Program-made: the position numbers and the translations under genes | Shown here: one piece after another, positions 8,061-17,792 of the stretch | Position numbering within the stretch: the first letter of the stretch is position 1 | Layout of the letters: each line of letters begins with the position of its first letter | The notes under the pieces: model-generated | What the model saw: the letters and a program-made list of their open reading frames with translations, nothing else | Database searches by the model: none | Told to the model about the DNA's origin: nothing | Assembly (NCBI GenBank): GCA_947449575.1 | Contig: CANFRV010000003.1 | Span: 62,001-126,000, forward strand | Length of the DNA stretch: 64,000 bases | Origin: Flavobacteriales bacterium | GTDB taxonomy: Bacteria; Bacteroidota; Bacteroidia; Flavobacteriales_D; Crocinitomicaceae | Direction: 5' to 3'

Positions 8061-9185
8061 ATGAGTAAAAAAAGAGATTTTTACGAGATACTTGGTGTTT
8101 CTAAGAGTGCAAATGAATCAGAAATTAAAAAGGCGTATCGTAAAATGGCGCTGAAATATCATCCTGATAAAAACCCTGATGATAAAGCTTCTGAGGATAA
8201 ATTTAAAGAGGCAGCAGAAGCATATGAAGTATTAAGTGATGCTGATAAACGTTCCAAATATGATCGCTTTGGTCACGCCGGTATGAATGGTGGTGGTGGA
8301 TTCGGCGGTGGCGGAATGAATATGGATGATATTTTTTCTCAATTTGGAGATGTTTTTGGCGGTGGTTTTGGCGGTGGAGGAAGTTTTGGAGGAAGTCGCG
8401 GTGGTGGCGGATCTCAAAGAGCGAGAGGCACCAATTTACGAGTTAAAATGAAAATGACCTTAGAAGAGATTGCTGATGGGGTTACCAAAAAAATCAAAGT
8501 AAACAAATTAGTAAATGCGGATGGGGTAACCTATAAAACGTGTTCTACTTGCAATGGTTCTGGAAGAATCATGAGAGTGGCTCAAACTTTTTTGGGTGCA
8601 ATGCAAACACAGTCAACTTGTCATGCTTGTCAAGGGGCTGGAAAAATGATTGATAAACGTCCTTCAGATGCAGACGCGCAAGGATTAAAACGAATGGAAG
8701 AGGTTATTGAAGTGAAAATACCGCCAGGAGTTGAAAATGATATGCAGTTAAGTGTTTCAGGAAAAGGAAATGCTGGTCCATTTGATGGAATTCCAGGAGA
8801 TTTGATTGTTGTGATAGAGGAAATTAAACATGAAGAACTTCGACGTGAGGGAGAAAATCTTCATTACGAGGCCTTTGTTAATTTTGTTGACGCAGTTTTA
8901 GGGGAAACAATTGAAGTTCCTACTGTGAATGGGAAAGCAAAAATAAAAATTGAACCAGGTACTCAAAGTGGTAAAATGCTTCGCTTAAAAGGAAAAGGAT
9001 TACCGATTTTACAAAGACATGGTGTTGGTGATCTTTTTATTCATATAAATGTGTGGACACCAAAAAAGTTTTCAAAGGAAGAAAAAGAAATCCTTGAAAA
9101 ATTAAAAGGCAGTGAAAATTTCAAACCCAACCCAGATGGAAATGAAAAGGGCTTCTTTCAAAGGGTAAAAGATATGTTTCAATAA
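8061..9185 (+). CDS. dnaJ: DnaJ co-chaperone with a reduced zinc-finger
   Basis: 374 aa. J domain at 1-70 with HPD at 34-36, Gly/Phe-rich linker at about 75-120, then the substrate-binding C-terminal domains ([20 protein letters not shown]) and dimerisation region. It stimulates DnaK ATPase and delivers unfolded clients. The zinc region contains only two CxxCxGxG motifs, Cys161/164 and Cys187/190, where canonical DnaJ has four. By position they correspond to motifs 2 and 3 (zinc site II); motifs 1 and 4 are replaced by non-Cys sequence ([12 protein letters not shown] and PSDADAQGL). From memory, other flavobacterial DnaJ proteins look similar, so this is probably a lineage trait. It ends before a clear terminator. 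Confidence 0.96.
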   Translation: MSKKRDFYEILGVSKSANESEIKKAYRKMALKYHPDKNPDDKASEDKFKEAAEAYEVLSDADKRSKYDRFGHAGMNGGGGFGGGGMNMDDIFSQFGDVFGGGFGGGGSFGGSRGGGGSQRARGTNLRVKMKMTLEEIADGVTKKIKVNKLVNADGVTYKTCSTCNGSGRIMRVAQTFLGAMQTQSTCHACQGAGKMIDKRPSDADAQGLKRMEEVIEVKIPPGVENDMQLSVSGKGNAGPFDGIPGDLIVVIEEIKHEELRREGENLHYEAFVNFVDAVLGETIEVPTVNGKAKIKIEPGTQSGKMLRLKGKGLPILQRHGVGDLFIHINVWTPKKFSKEEKEILEKLKGSENFKPNPDGNEKGFFQRVKDMFQ

Positions 9186-9192
9186 ATACTTT

Positions 9193-9222
9193 AAAGCTTT
9201 GTGATTTCACAAAGCTTTTTTT
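9193..9222 (+). terminator. Rho-independent terminator after dnaJ
   Basis: An 11-bp perfect stem AAAGCTTTGTG / CACAAAGCTTT (9193-9203 and 9208-9218) with loop ATTT, followed by a T-run. It lies 8 nt beyond the dnaJ stop. Confidence 0.9.
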
Positions 9223-9238
9223 TATAGTAGTTAAATAA

Positions 9239-10147
9239 ATGTTTGTAAAAGCAGGTATAAAAGGAAGGAATGATGCATCACAGTATTTATTGACAATAAG
9301 TATTGTCGTTGCGGCATATATTATCTTGGGTTATATTCCAATGTATGTTAGTTTGTATTTTTCCTCATTCGACTTAACGAAAAGTATTGATACGTCGACG
9401 ATGATCACTGTTTTTGGAAATAATTTATTTTTGACAATCGTGCTTTTTCCATTTATCGTTGTCTTGCTGACACTGTTTGTCTGCATAAAGATCATTCATA
9501 AAAGAAATGTCTTAACCTTGTTTACTGTCCGTGAATCATTCGATTGGAAAAGATTTTTCTTTAGTTTTTCCGTTTGGGGTTCGGTCATGTCATTTTTTTT
9601 AGTCATTTCATTTTTAGCTGGTTATCCAATTGAATGGAATTTCGATGCTTCTACTTTTTTTATGCTTTTTTTTATTTCAATTTTTATTTTGCCCTTGCAA
9701 ACAACGTGTGAAGAGGTCCTTTTTAGAGGCTATCTATTGCAAGGTTTTGGATCTATCTTTAAAAGAGGTGTTTTCCCTGTGGTCATCACCGGTGTCCTGT
9801 TTGGGCTGATGCATGGGGCGAATCCAGAAGTGGAAAAAATAGGGGTAATTTTGTTAGTCTATTATATTGTGAACGGATTATTTTTAGGGGTAGTTGCTTT
9901 GATGGACGATGGCTTGGAATTGACAATGGGGTATCATGCGATTAATAATATTTTTGCAGCTTTGATTGTGACTAATAATTGGCAAGCATTTCATACAGAT
10001 GCTTTATTTATAGATAAAAGTCCACCCTCTTTTGGTGTCGAAAATATAATCACATTGATTGTAATTCAACCACTTTTATTGGTTTTATTTGCAAAGAAAT
10101 ATAAATGGACGAATTGGAAACAAAGACTTTTTCATTCGTTAAAGTAG
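9239..10147 (+). CDS. CPBP family intramembrane metalloprotease
   Basis: 302 aa with about eight hydrophobic segments, so an inner-membrane protein. The three CPBP (Abi/Rce1-like) motifs are visible: CEEVLFRGYL with Glu158/Glu159 and Arg163, LFGLMHG with His192, and GYHAINN with His233 and Asn236. Family members cleave within membranes or process CAAX/bacteriocin-type substrates; the substrate here is unknown. It begins 16 nt after the dnaJ terminator. cinA begins 14 nt after it ends, so the two may form an operon. Confidence 0.9.
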   Translation: MFVKAGIKGRNDASQYLLTISIVVAAYIILGYIPMYVSLYFSSFDLTKSIDTSTMITVFGNNLFLTIVLFPFIVVLLTLFVCIKIIHKRNVLTLFTVRESFDWKRFFFSFSVWGSVMSFFLVISFLAGYPIEWNFDASTFFMLFFISIFILPLQTTCEEVLFRGYLLQGFGSIFKRGVFPVVITGVLFGLMHGANPEVEKIGVILLVYYIVNGLFLGVVALMDDGLELTMGYHAINNIFAALIVTNNWQAFHTDALFIDKSPPSFGVENIITLIVIQPLLLVLFAKKYKWTNWKQRLFHSLK

Positions 10148-10161
10148 GATCGGAAAACAGT

Positions 10162-11412
10162 ATGAAAGCAGAAATAATATCAATTGGGGATGAGTTACTT
10201 ATTGGGCAAACGATCAATACGAATGCATCATGGCTCGGACAAGAATTGTCTCTTGTTGGGATACCTGTCAAAAAATGTTTGACCATATCGGATGATGAAG
10301 ATTCGATTCTGCAGGCGATTGAAGAAGGAGTTGCGACAGCTGATTTAGTTATAATTACAGGTGGTTTAGGTCCAACAAAAGATGATATCACGAAGCATAC
10401 ACTCTGTAAGTTTTTTAATACAAGTTTAGAAATAAATGATAAAGTACTAAAAAACGTTCAAGATTTTTTTACCGCTCGAGGAAGAAAAATGTTAGATGTA
10501 AATATTCAGCAAGCCGCTTTACCAATTAATTGTACCATCCTAGAAAATACTCGTGGAACAGCTTCAGGTATGTGGTTTGAGCATAATGGAGTGATTGTGA
10601 TAAGTTTACCAGGTGTTCCTTTTGAAATGAAAGGTATTATGAAGGATGAAGTTTTTCCTAGGCTAAAAAGTATTTTTACGGGAGATTCGATTTACCACAA
10701 AACAATATTATTGCAAGGAATTGGTGAATCTTATCTTGCTGACAGAATGAAAGATTGGGAACAAAGTATCCATGACCAAGGTTTTGGGCTGGCTTATTTA
10801 CCATCTGTAGGCGCACTGAAACTGAGAATTACTTCACCGAATGGAGAAAGTGATGATGAAAAGATTGAAACGTATTTCACGCAGTTAACCAGCGAATTAC
10901 CACAACATGTTTTTGGAAGAGGGGAAGAAACATTGAGCAGTGTTGTTGGGAATCTACTAATAAATCAGAATAAAACAATTGGTACTGTTGAAAGTTGTAC
11001 AGGCGGAGCCATCGCTGAAGCTTTAACTTCTGTTGCAGGATCATCAGCGTATTATCATGGAAGTTTACTTACTTATTCTAATAGTTTAAAAGAGAAGTTG
11101 GCAGAGGTCAGAATGGGTGATATACAAAATTTCGGAGCTGTTAGTGAAGAAGTAGTTATTCAAATGGCGGCAAATGGAAGAAAGAAATTAGGGGTAGATA
11201 TATGTATCTCTACTTCCGGAGTTGCAGGTCCAGATGGTGGAACAAACGATAAGCCCGTAGGAACAGTTTGGGTAGGTATATCAACTGAAAAACAGACGAT
11301 TGGAGTGAAGTTTCTTTTTGGTGATAATCGGGAAAGGAATATTTTAATGACGGTTTTAAGTTCCCTAAATTTAGTAAGATGCAGCCTCTTAGGAATTGCA
11401 AATGAAAATTAA
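10162..11412 (+). CDS. cinA: CinA family protein (NMN/ADP-ribose-pathway type)
   Basis: 416 aa with two domains. The N-terminal MoaB/MogA-like domain begins MKAEIISIGDELLIGQT and carries ITGGLGPTKDDITK. The C-terminal PncC-like NMN deamidase domain has TVESCTGGAIAEALTSVAG and STSGVAGPDGGTNDKPVGT. CinA proteins hydrolyse ADP-ribose and deamidate NMN in pyridine nucleotide salvage, although the gene was named for competence. The ATG at 10162 is chosen because the extra 19 residues from an upstream in-frame start at 10105 overlap the CPBP gene and are not family-like. The presence of nadAB in the window links to the same cofactor. Confidence 0.94.
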   Translation: MKAEIISIGDELLIGQTINTNASWLGQELSLVGIPVKKCLTISDDEDSILQAIEEGVATADLVIITGGLGPTKDDITKHTLCKFFNTSLEINDKVLKNVQDFFTARGRKMLDVNIQQAALPINCTILENTRGTASGMWFEHNGVIVISLPGVPFEMKGIMKDEVFPRLKSIFTGDSIYHKTILLQGIGESYLADRMKDWEQSIHDQGFGLAYLPSVGALKLRITSPNGESDDEKIETYFTQLTSELPQHVFGRGEETLSSVVGNLLINQNKTIGTVESCTGGAIAEALTSVAGSSAYYHGSLLTYSNSLKEKLAEVRMGDIQNFGAVSEEVVIQMAANGRKKLGVDICISTSGVAGPDGGTNDKPVGTVWVGISTEKQTIGVKFLFGDNRERNILMTVLSSLNLVRCSLLGIANEN

Positions 11413-11423
11413 GTAGAAAAATA

Positions 11424-11455
11424 CTTGCAATTTAGATTTAAAATTACTTACTTTG
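11424..11455 (+). promoter_or_regulatory. Putative promoter of the rpmB-rpmG cluster
   Basis: CTTG at 11424-11427 (-33) and TTACTTTG at 11448-11455, one mismatch from TAnnTTTG, separated by 20 nt. It lies 37 nt upstream of the rpmB ATG. Confidence 0.5.
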
Positions 11456-11492
11456 CACTCGCTTTTTAGAATTAAGCTAAAACATATAAGAA

Positions 11493-11729
11493 ATGTCACG
11501 AGTTTGTCAATTAACAGGTAAGTCGGTAATGGTTGGAAACAATGTTTCTCACTCAAATCGCAAAACGAAACGTAAATTCTTACCGAATTTAATTTCAAAA
11601 AGATTCTTCCTTGTTGAAGAAGGTCAATACATTACGTTGAAAATTTCAACTTCTGCATTGAGAACAATTAATAAAAAAGGTATTTCCGCTTGTCTTAAAG
11701 AGGCACGTGAGAAAGGATACTTAAAGTAA
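11493..11729 (+). CDS. rpmB: 50S ribosomal protein L28
   Basis: 78 aa. MSRVCQLTGKSVMVGNNVSH at the N-terminus and the basic KTKRKFLPNL segment are typical of L28. The first Cys of the zinc-type L28 proteins is partly retained (VCQLTGK). It heads a cluster of small ribosomal-type genes followed by L33, a DUF4295 protein and ftsY, an order seen in many Bacteroidota. Confidence 0.97.
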   Translation: MSRVCQLTGKSVMVGNNVSHSNRKTKRKFLPNLISKRFFLVEEGQYITLKISTSALRTINKKGISACLKEAREKGYLK

Positions 11730-11775
11730 ATACTAGTTCTCCCATTGTGAAATGGCAGAATAAAATAGTTTAGAA

Positions 11776-11964
11776 ATGGCTAAGAAAAGTAAAGGAAATA
11801 GAATTCAAGTAATTCTAGAGTGTACAGAACACAAAGAATCAGGAAAACCTGGAACTTCTCGTTATATTACAACGAAAAACAGAAAGAACACGCCGGAAAG
11901 AATGGAAATCAGAAAGTTTAATCCGATCTTGAGAAGATATACTGTTCACAAAGAAATAAAATAA
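11776..11964 (+). CDS. rpmG: 50S ribosomal protein L33
   Basis: 62 aa, basic. The motif [20 protein letters not shown] and the later [20 protein letters not shown] match bacterial L33. The CxxC zinc pairs of the other L33 type are absent, so this is the zinc-independent form. It is placed between rpmB and the DUF4295 gene with short spacers. Confidence 0.97.
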   Translation: MAKKSKGNRIQVILECTEHKESGKPGTSRYITTKNRKNTPERMEIRKFNPILRRYTVHKEIK

Positions 11965-12021
11965 GAACTAGCGAGAGCTGATGATAATAATAAGCGTTAG
12001 CGCGGTTAATTTAGAAAAGAC

Positions 12022-12177
12022 ATGGCAAAGAAAGTAGTAGCTTCGTTACAAAAAGGTGGCGGTAAAGAGCATTCAAAAGTTATTAGAATGGTAAAATCTG
12101 AAAAAACTGGATCTTACTCATTTAAAGAAGAAATCGTTCATAACGATAAAGTAAAAGAGTGGTTCGATAAAAACTAA
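12022..12177 (+). CDS. DUF4295 family small basic protein
   Basis: 51 aa, beginning MAKKVVASLQKGGGKEHSKV and ending KVKEWFDKN. This short Lys-rich family is restricted to Bacteroidota and is found right after rpmG, as here, so an association with the ribosome is likely; Bacteroidota ribosome structures would be the place to test it. The gene begins 57 nt after rpmG and ends before a terminator. Confidence 0.85.
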   Translation: MAKKVVASLQKGGGKEHSKVIRMVKSEKTGSYSFKEEIVHNDKVKEWFDKN

Positions 12178-12203
12178 TTTTTTATTAAATTCATTATATT
12201 ATT

Positions 12204-12238
12204 AAGCTTCCTTTAATTTAGAGGAAGCTTTTATTTTT
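12204..12238 (+). terminator. Terminator between the DUF4295 gene and ftsY
   Basis: Perfect 9-bp stem AAGCTTCCT (12204-12212) with AGGAAGCTT (12222-12230), loop of 9 nt, followed by TTATTTTTTT. The T-run ends only 7 nt before the ftsY ATG at 12246, so it lies in the ftsY leader. Confidence 0.8.
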
Positions 12239-12245
12239 TTATACT

Positions 12246-13199
12246 ATGGCATTTTTCGGTTTATTTTCAAAAGATAAAAAAGAAAATCTTGACAAAGGTT
12301 TAGAAAAAACGAAACAGAGTTTTTTTTCTAAAATTGCACGATCTTTAATTGGTAAATCTAAAGTTGATTCTGAAGTTTTAGATAATTTAGAAGAAATATT
12401 AATTTCATCTGACGTAGGTGTAGAAACCACTCTTAAGATAATAGAACGTATTGAGTCAAGAGTTGCCCGTGATAAAGTAATTGGAACAGAAGAATTAAAT
12501 TCTGTATTGAGAGAAGAAATCGGGGTTTTACTTGCAGAAAATAATAATTTAGATTTAGTTGAATTTGATGTTCCGAAAGTAGAAAATACGCCTTATGTTA
12601 TCATGGTAGTTGGTGTAAATGGGGTAGGAAAAACAACTACAATTGGTAAGTTGGCAAATCAATTTAAGAAAATCAATAAGAAAGTTGTTTTAGGTGCTGC
12701 TGATACGTTCAGAGCAGCAGCCGTTGATCAATTAATTATTTGGTCGCAAAGGGTAGGAGTAGAGATCGTTCATCAAGGAATGGGTGCAGACCCAGCCGCT
12801 GTTGCATTTGATACTTTACAGTCTGCAAAAGCTCAAAATGCAGACGTGGTCATTATTGATACAGCTGGCCGTCTTCATAATAAAATCAATTTAATGAATG
12901 AATTAACAAAGATCAAGCGTGTGATGGAAAAAGTTATTCCAGGTGCACCGCATGAAATCTTGTTAGTACTAGATGGTTCAACAGGCCAAAATGCTTTCGA
13001 GCAGGCAAAACAATTTTCATTAGCCACAAATATTAATGCTCTAGCAATCACAAAGCTTGATGGAACAGCAAAAGGAGGTGTTGTAATTGGTATTTCTGAT
13101 CAAATGAAAATACCAGTTAAATATATCGGAGTAGGAGAAGGAATCGATGATTTACAAGTTTTTAATAAAACGGAATTCGTAGACTCTTTGTTTTCTTAG
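12246..13199 (+). CDS. ftsY: Signal recognition particle receptor FtsY
   Basis: 317 aa. A short N-terminal A region, then the four-helix N domain (about 30-105) and the GTPase G domain. G1 is GVNGVGKT at 123-130; AADTFRAAAVDQL, DTAGRLH, and TKLDGTAKGG follow. It receives SRP-bound ribosomes at the inner membrane for co-translational targeting. The long acidic A domain of Escherichia coli FtsY is lacking, which is normal outside Enterobacteria. It follows the ribosomal protein genes, but a terminator lies directly before the ATG, so it depends on readthrough or a promoter hidden in the upstream gene. Confidence 0.97.
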   Translation: MAFFGLFSKDKKENLDKGLEKTKQSFFSKIARSLIGKSKVDSEVLDNLEEILISSDVGVETTLKIIERIESRVARDKVIGTEELNSVLREEIGVLLAENNNLDLVEFDVPKVENTPYVIMVVGVNGVGKTTTIGKLANQFKKINKKVVLGAADTFRAAAVDQLIIWSQRVGVEIVHQGMGADPAAVAFDTLQSAKAQNADVVIIDTAGRLHNKINLMNELTKIKRVMEKVIPGAPHEILLVLDGSTGQNAFEQAKQFSLATNINALAITKLDGTAKGGVVIGISDQMKIPVKYIGVGEGIDDLQVFNKTEFVDSLFS

Positions 13200-13331
13200 T
13201 TTTTTCTATACTTACTTAGTGTGTTTAAAATTGTTTTATCTGAAATAATTTTATTTGTTAAAAAAAACACGTAAAAGATGTTATTAGTTTTTATTTTGTC
13301 GTAAATTTATCTCGAAACATAAAATTACACT

Positions 13332-16300
13332 ATGAAAACAAATTACAAAAAAATACACCAATTTATACTTATTTTTTCTGCACTTCTATTTTCTTTAAAG
13401 TCTTACTCACAAACTTTACTTTCAGTCGAAAAACAGTTCCCTGTTTCTGCTCAAGAGGAATGCATCTCTTCTCAACGTCATAAGTTTTTGATGGAAAATG
13501 ATTTAGAGTACAGAGCTAAAAGAGAAGCAGATGAAGCGTATCTATTAGAATACGCGAAAAATCCTTCAACAGAAAAAGCTGTAAAAATAATTCCAATTGT
13601 TGTTCATGTTATGCATACTGGACAAGCGATTAGCACAATAGCCGCGCCTACAGTTAATATTTCTGACGCACAAATTCAAAGTGCTATTGATTATATGACA
13701 AAAGCATATAGAGCTCAAACTCCCTATTCCGGTGGTGTTGATACTCAAATTGAATTTTGTCTCGCAAAAAGAGATCCAAGTGGAAATCCATCAACTGGAA
13801 TCGTTCGTTATAATGCTAGTGGTATTTCTGGATATTCATCATTAGGTTGTAATACTGATTCAGGTTTAGGTACTGTAAATGAATTAGCTATTAAAGCAGC
13901 AAGCCAATGGGATAACACTAAATATTATAACGTATGGATTGTAACCGAAATTGATAATAATGGAGGAGGAGCTGGAACTCAAGGTTTTGCTTATTTTGCA
14001 GGAGCTTCGGCTGCTTATGATGGCGCTATAATGTTGTACAATGCTTTTGGTTATGATTTGAATGGCACGATTGGTTATAACTTGAAATCCTACACGAATT
14101 TAAATATAACTCCGACACACGAAATTGGTCATGCTTTAAATTTGTATCATACTTTTGAAGGGGATGGAACAGGGAGTACTTGTCCAACTGATGCTGTTTG
14201 TGGAACGAGTGGTGATTGTTGTCCTGATACGCCAAGACACAAACGATCTAATTCTGATTGTGTTGTTGGTACAAATTCTTGTACAGGTGGTTCTTCTACT
14301 TTACATATTCATAATTTCATGGATTATTCAAGTGATGACTGCCAAACTCAATTTTCTTCAGATCAATATACTATAAGAATGTCACCATCATTGGCATCTG
14401 GTGGTAGTCGTTATAGTTTAACGCAATCAAATGGATGTAATTCTGTTTTTGCGAATGACGCGTCTATTTCAGCTGTTATTGCGCCAAATGGGTCCTATTG
14501 TAAAACTACTTTTAGTCCTATTGTTACTTTGTCAAATTCTGGTTCTTCCACTTTAACATCGGTTACTATTACCTACAATATTGATGGCACAGGATCTCAA
14601 GTTTATAATTGGACAGGTTCTTTAGCAAGCAATACAACTGTTAATGTTACATTGGCTTCAATGACAACAACTTCAGGAGCTCATACTTTTAACGCTGCCA
14701 CTTCATTGCCAAATGGTGTTGCAGATGAATATACTGCAAATGATGCTATTGCTGCAGTTGCTTTTAACATTTCAGTTAGTGCAATTCCTTACACAGAAAA
14801 TTTCGAAGGAACTTTTGTGCCAACTGGCTGGATAAAGACTTCTGCAGATACACCTGATGCTTCAGTATGGGGAGTAGATGGATTTAAACAATGGGAAAAG
14901 AGAAGTACTTCTGGAAATGGCACAAGTACTTCTTCTGCCGCTTTAAATTGTTTCAATTACAACAATGGAGCTCCTGGAGTTGATGAATTAATTTCTCCTG
15001 CTGTAGATTTAAATGGAACTACTGTACCAGAACTGAAATTTAATGTTGCTCATGCATATTATGGAACTTCTAATCAAGAAAGACTAAGGGTTCTTGTGTC
15101 GACAGATTGCGGCGTAACTTTCACTGAAATATATAATAAAACATATACAGCTTTAGCTACTGTTGGACAATCATCGGTCGCTTTTTCTCCTACTACAGCT
15201 GCGCATTGGAGATTAGAAACGGTGTCATTAACTCCCTATATTGGAAATAGTGTTGTTTTAAAATTTGAAGGTACAAGTGGATATGGAAATAATTTATATT
15301 TGGATGATATCAATGTAAGTGAACCTTGTGTTGCTCCGACAATTTCACTTCAACCAAGTAATGTATCTTCATGTTCAGGAGCTAACATTTCAATAATTAC
15401 CACTGCAACTGGTGCTGCAACTTTAACGTATCAATGGCAAGTTAGTACAAATGGTGGAGGAATATTCACGAATATTACTGACGGTGGAGTTTATTCGACA
15501 GCTACCACTTCATCTCTAATGATCACTGGATTAACATCTGGAATGTCCACATACCTGTATAAATGTATTGTTACGAATGGATGTGGAACAGTGACTACTA
15601 ATACTTCAACTTTAACAGTTAATTCTGCCAGTGCACCAACTATTTCTGTTGCCTTAACAACCGGTACTAACCCAACTTGTGCTGGAGATGCTTTAACCTT
15701 TTCAGCAACTCCAACAAATGGAGGAACAACTCCTTCGTATCAATGGCAAGTAGATGGTGTCAATGTTGGAACAAATTCAGCAATTTTTAGTTCATCTAGT
15801 ATAACGAATGGTCAAATAGTGACTTGTATTTTAACTTCCAATGATCCATGCGCAAGTCCATTGGTTGCTACTAGTACTGGAACAACAATTACGACAAGTT
15901 CAAGTGTGGCCCCAACCGTAAGTATTTCTATTACATCAGGTTCAAACCCATCGACATCAGGATCTTCAATAACGTTTACAGCAACCCCAACAACAGGAGG
16001 AACAACTCCAAGTTACCAATGGCAAGTGAATGGAGTCAACGCGGGTACGAATGCATCTAGTTTTGTAACTACATCATTAACGAATGGTCAATTGGTTACT
16101 TGTATTCTTACATCGAATTCTCCATGTGCGAGTCCTTTAACAGCTAATAGTAATACGATTACGATGGTTGTCAATGCTTCAAATCCTCCACCAACAGGTT
16201 CTTCCCCTCAAACTTTATGCGCCCCAGCAACGATTGCAAATTTTGTAGTAACGGGCACCTTAATTCAATGGTATGCTAACTCAACGGGAGGAACAGCACT

Positions 16301-17573
16301 TTCAAGTTCAACCGCTTTAACGAATGGAACAACTTACTATGCTTCTCAAACTATTGGGGGTGTTGAAAGTACAAGCAGATTAGCAGTTACAGCAGTAATT
16401 ACGACCGTATCAGCTCCTGCAGGTTCTACTACACAATCTTTTTGTTCAGCTTCGACTGTGTCAAATTTGTCCGCAACAGGAACAACAGTTCAATGGTATG
16501 CGACATTAACTGGAGGAACAGCTCTTTCTAATTCAACTGTGTTAGCGACAGGTGCCACATATTATGCTTCACAAACAGTTTCTGGATGTACTTCAGATAG
16601 ATTAGCTGTTATTGTAACCATTGTCAATACATTGGCACCGACTGGTTCTGCAAATCAAATTGTATGTCCTTCATCAACAGTAGCAAATTTAGTAGCAGTT
16701 GGAACAGGAATTCAATGGTATACAACACCTTCTGGAGGGACAGCATTGCCAACTTCAACTTCTCTTGTTTCAGGGACAACTTATTATGCTGCACAGACGG
16801 TGTCTGGCTGTGTAAGTTCTTCACGACTTTTAGTAAGCGTTGTAATTGGTTCAGCTCCAGCAGCTCCTTCTGGAGCATCTGCTCAACATTTTTGTGGTTC
16901 TGCAACAGTTGCTGATTTAGTGGCATCAGGAACCTCAATTCAATGGTATGCATCACCTACAATGGGATCAGTATTATCCCCGACTTTTCCCTTATCGAAT
17001 GGTTCAAACTATTATGCCACGCAATCAAATGGATCATGTGAAAGTTTGACACGATTTCTTGTTGCGGTTTCCATTGATTTCGCTCCATCTGTTTCAATGG
17101 CGGCTTTACCGATAGTTTGTTCAAATGCTTCACCTTTAACATTAACGCAAGGATCACCTATAGGAGGAACCTACAGTGGAGTAGGAGTGAGTGGAGGAGC
17201 TTTTAATCCATCTGCGCTTGCTTTAGGAAGTTACACAATTACATATTCCTATACAAATGTGAGTTTATGCAGTGGAACTGCAACAGGAATAATTCTTGTT
17301 GATGATTGTACTGGACTAGTTGATATACTTGACACTAAGTATTTAATTTTCCCTAATCCTGCCAATCAATTCGTTTTAATTTCTTCCAATAATGAACCAA
17401 TTAAATCGGTAAAATTATTTGATAATATAGGACGTTTGATACTTTCTCAAGAAATAACGTTATTTGAAAAAGAGGTTCAGATAAACTTGAGTAATTATTC
17501 GGAAGGTATTTATATCATTCAAATATCCTCTGAATCAAAAAGTGTCAATTCGAAAATTAGTATAAAGAGATAA
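13332..17573 (+). CDS. T9SS-exported M43-type metalloprotease with Ig-like repeats
   Basis: 1413 aa. Signal peptide at about 1-26 (ends near SYSQ). The catalytic motif HEIGHALNLYH at about residues 263-273 fits the HExxHxxGxxH pattern of the M43 pappalysin/cytophagalysin family, with downstream NFMDYSSDDC as the Met-turn region. A CARDB/MAM-like stretch follows, then several Ig-like repeats. Two similar units occur at roughly 770-955, and four units of about 75 aa at roughly 955-1255 share Q-x-C, IQWY, GG, TTYYA and a Cys near the end. The last ~75 residues are a T9SS type A sorting domain (IFPNPANQFV, GRLILSQEI, GIYIIQI). It is probably a cell-surface or released protease. Confidence 0.92.
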   Translation: MKTNYKKIHQFILIFSALLFSLKSYSQTLLSVEKQFPVSAQEECISSQRHKFLMENDLEYRAKREADEAYLLEYAKNPSTEKAVKIIPIVVHVMHTGQAISTIAAPTVNISDAQIQSAIDYMTKAYRAQTPYSGGVDTQIEFCLAKRDPSGNPSTGIVRYNASGISGYSSLGCNTDSGLGTVNELAIKAASQWDNTKYYNVWIVTEIDNNGGGAGTQGFAYFAGASAAYDGAIMLYNAFGYDLNGTIGYNLKSYTNLNITPTHEIGHALNLYHTFEGDGTGSTCPTDAVCGTSGDCCPDTPRHKRSNSDCVVGTNSCTGGSSTLHIHNFMDYSSDDCQTQFSSDQYTIRMSPSLASGGSRYSLTQSNGCNSVFANDASISAVIAPNGSYCKTTFSPIVTLSNSGSSTLTSVTITYNIDGTGSQVYNWTGSLASNTTVNVTLASMTTTSGAHTFNAATSLPNGVADEYTANDAIAAVAFNISVSAIPYTENFEGTFVPTGWIKTSADTPDASVWGVDGFKQWEKRSTSGNGTSTSSAALNCFNYNNGAPGVDELISPAVDLNGTTVPELKFNVAHAYYGTSNQERLRVLVSTDCGVTFTEIYNKTYTALATVGQSSVAFSPTTAAHWRLETVSLTPYIGNSVVLKFEGTSGYGNNLYLDDINVSEPCVAPTISLQPSNVSSCSGANISIITTATGAATLTYQWQVSTNGGGIFTNITDGGVYSTATTSSLMITGLTSGMSTYLYKCIVTNGCGTVTTNTSTLTVNSASAPTISVALTTGTNPTCAGDALTFSATPTNGGTTPSYQWQVDGVNVGTNSAIFSSSSITNGQIVTCILTSNDPCASPLVATSTGTTITTSSSVAPTVSISITSGSNPSTSGSSITFTATPTTGGTTPSYQWQVNGVNAGTNASSFVTTSLTNGQLVTCILTSNSPCASPLTANSNTITMVVNASNPPPTGSSPQTLCAPATIANFVVTGTLIQWYANSTGGTALSSSTALTNGTTYYASQTIGGVESTSRLAVTAVITTVSAPAGSTTQSFCSASTVSNLSATGTTVQWYATLTGGTALSNSTVLATGATYYASQTVSGCTSDRLAVIVTIVNTLAPTGSANQIVCPSSTVANLVAVGTGIQWYTTPSGGTALPTSTSLVSGTTYYAAQTVSGCVSSSRLLVSVVIGSAPAAPSGASAQHFCGSATVADLVASGTSIQWYASPTMGSVLSPTFPLSNGSNYYATQSNGSCESLTRFLVAVSIDFAPSVSMAALPIVCSNASPLTLTQGSPIGGTYSGVGVSGGAFNPSALALGSYTITYSYTNVSLCSGTATGIILVDDCTGLVDILDTKYLIFPNPANQFVLISSNNEPIKSVKLFDNIGRLILSQEITLFEKEVQINLSNYSEGIYIIQISSESKSVNSKISIKR

Positions 17574-17792
17574 AAGTAATTAGTTTATTTTTGTATAGAT
17601 GATGAAATAAAAATCGATGTAAAATAGAAGGTTTTTATAATAGGTGAAAGGATAATAAATTCTATCTTTAGTGCGATTTTACCTTTTCATAGTGACCAAA
17701 TTAACTTTTTTGATGATTAGTAGTGCTAAGAATCACTCAAAAAAATAGTAGCTTTCAAATAAAGAGAAAATAAAATTTTTATATTTAAAGAA

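Noticed and set aside
16624-16956. 110-aa Leu/Gln-rich frame antisense to the M43 protease repeats
   Set aside because: Periodic composition is the reverse of the Ig-like repeats, not a gene.
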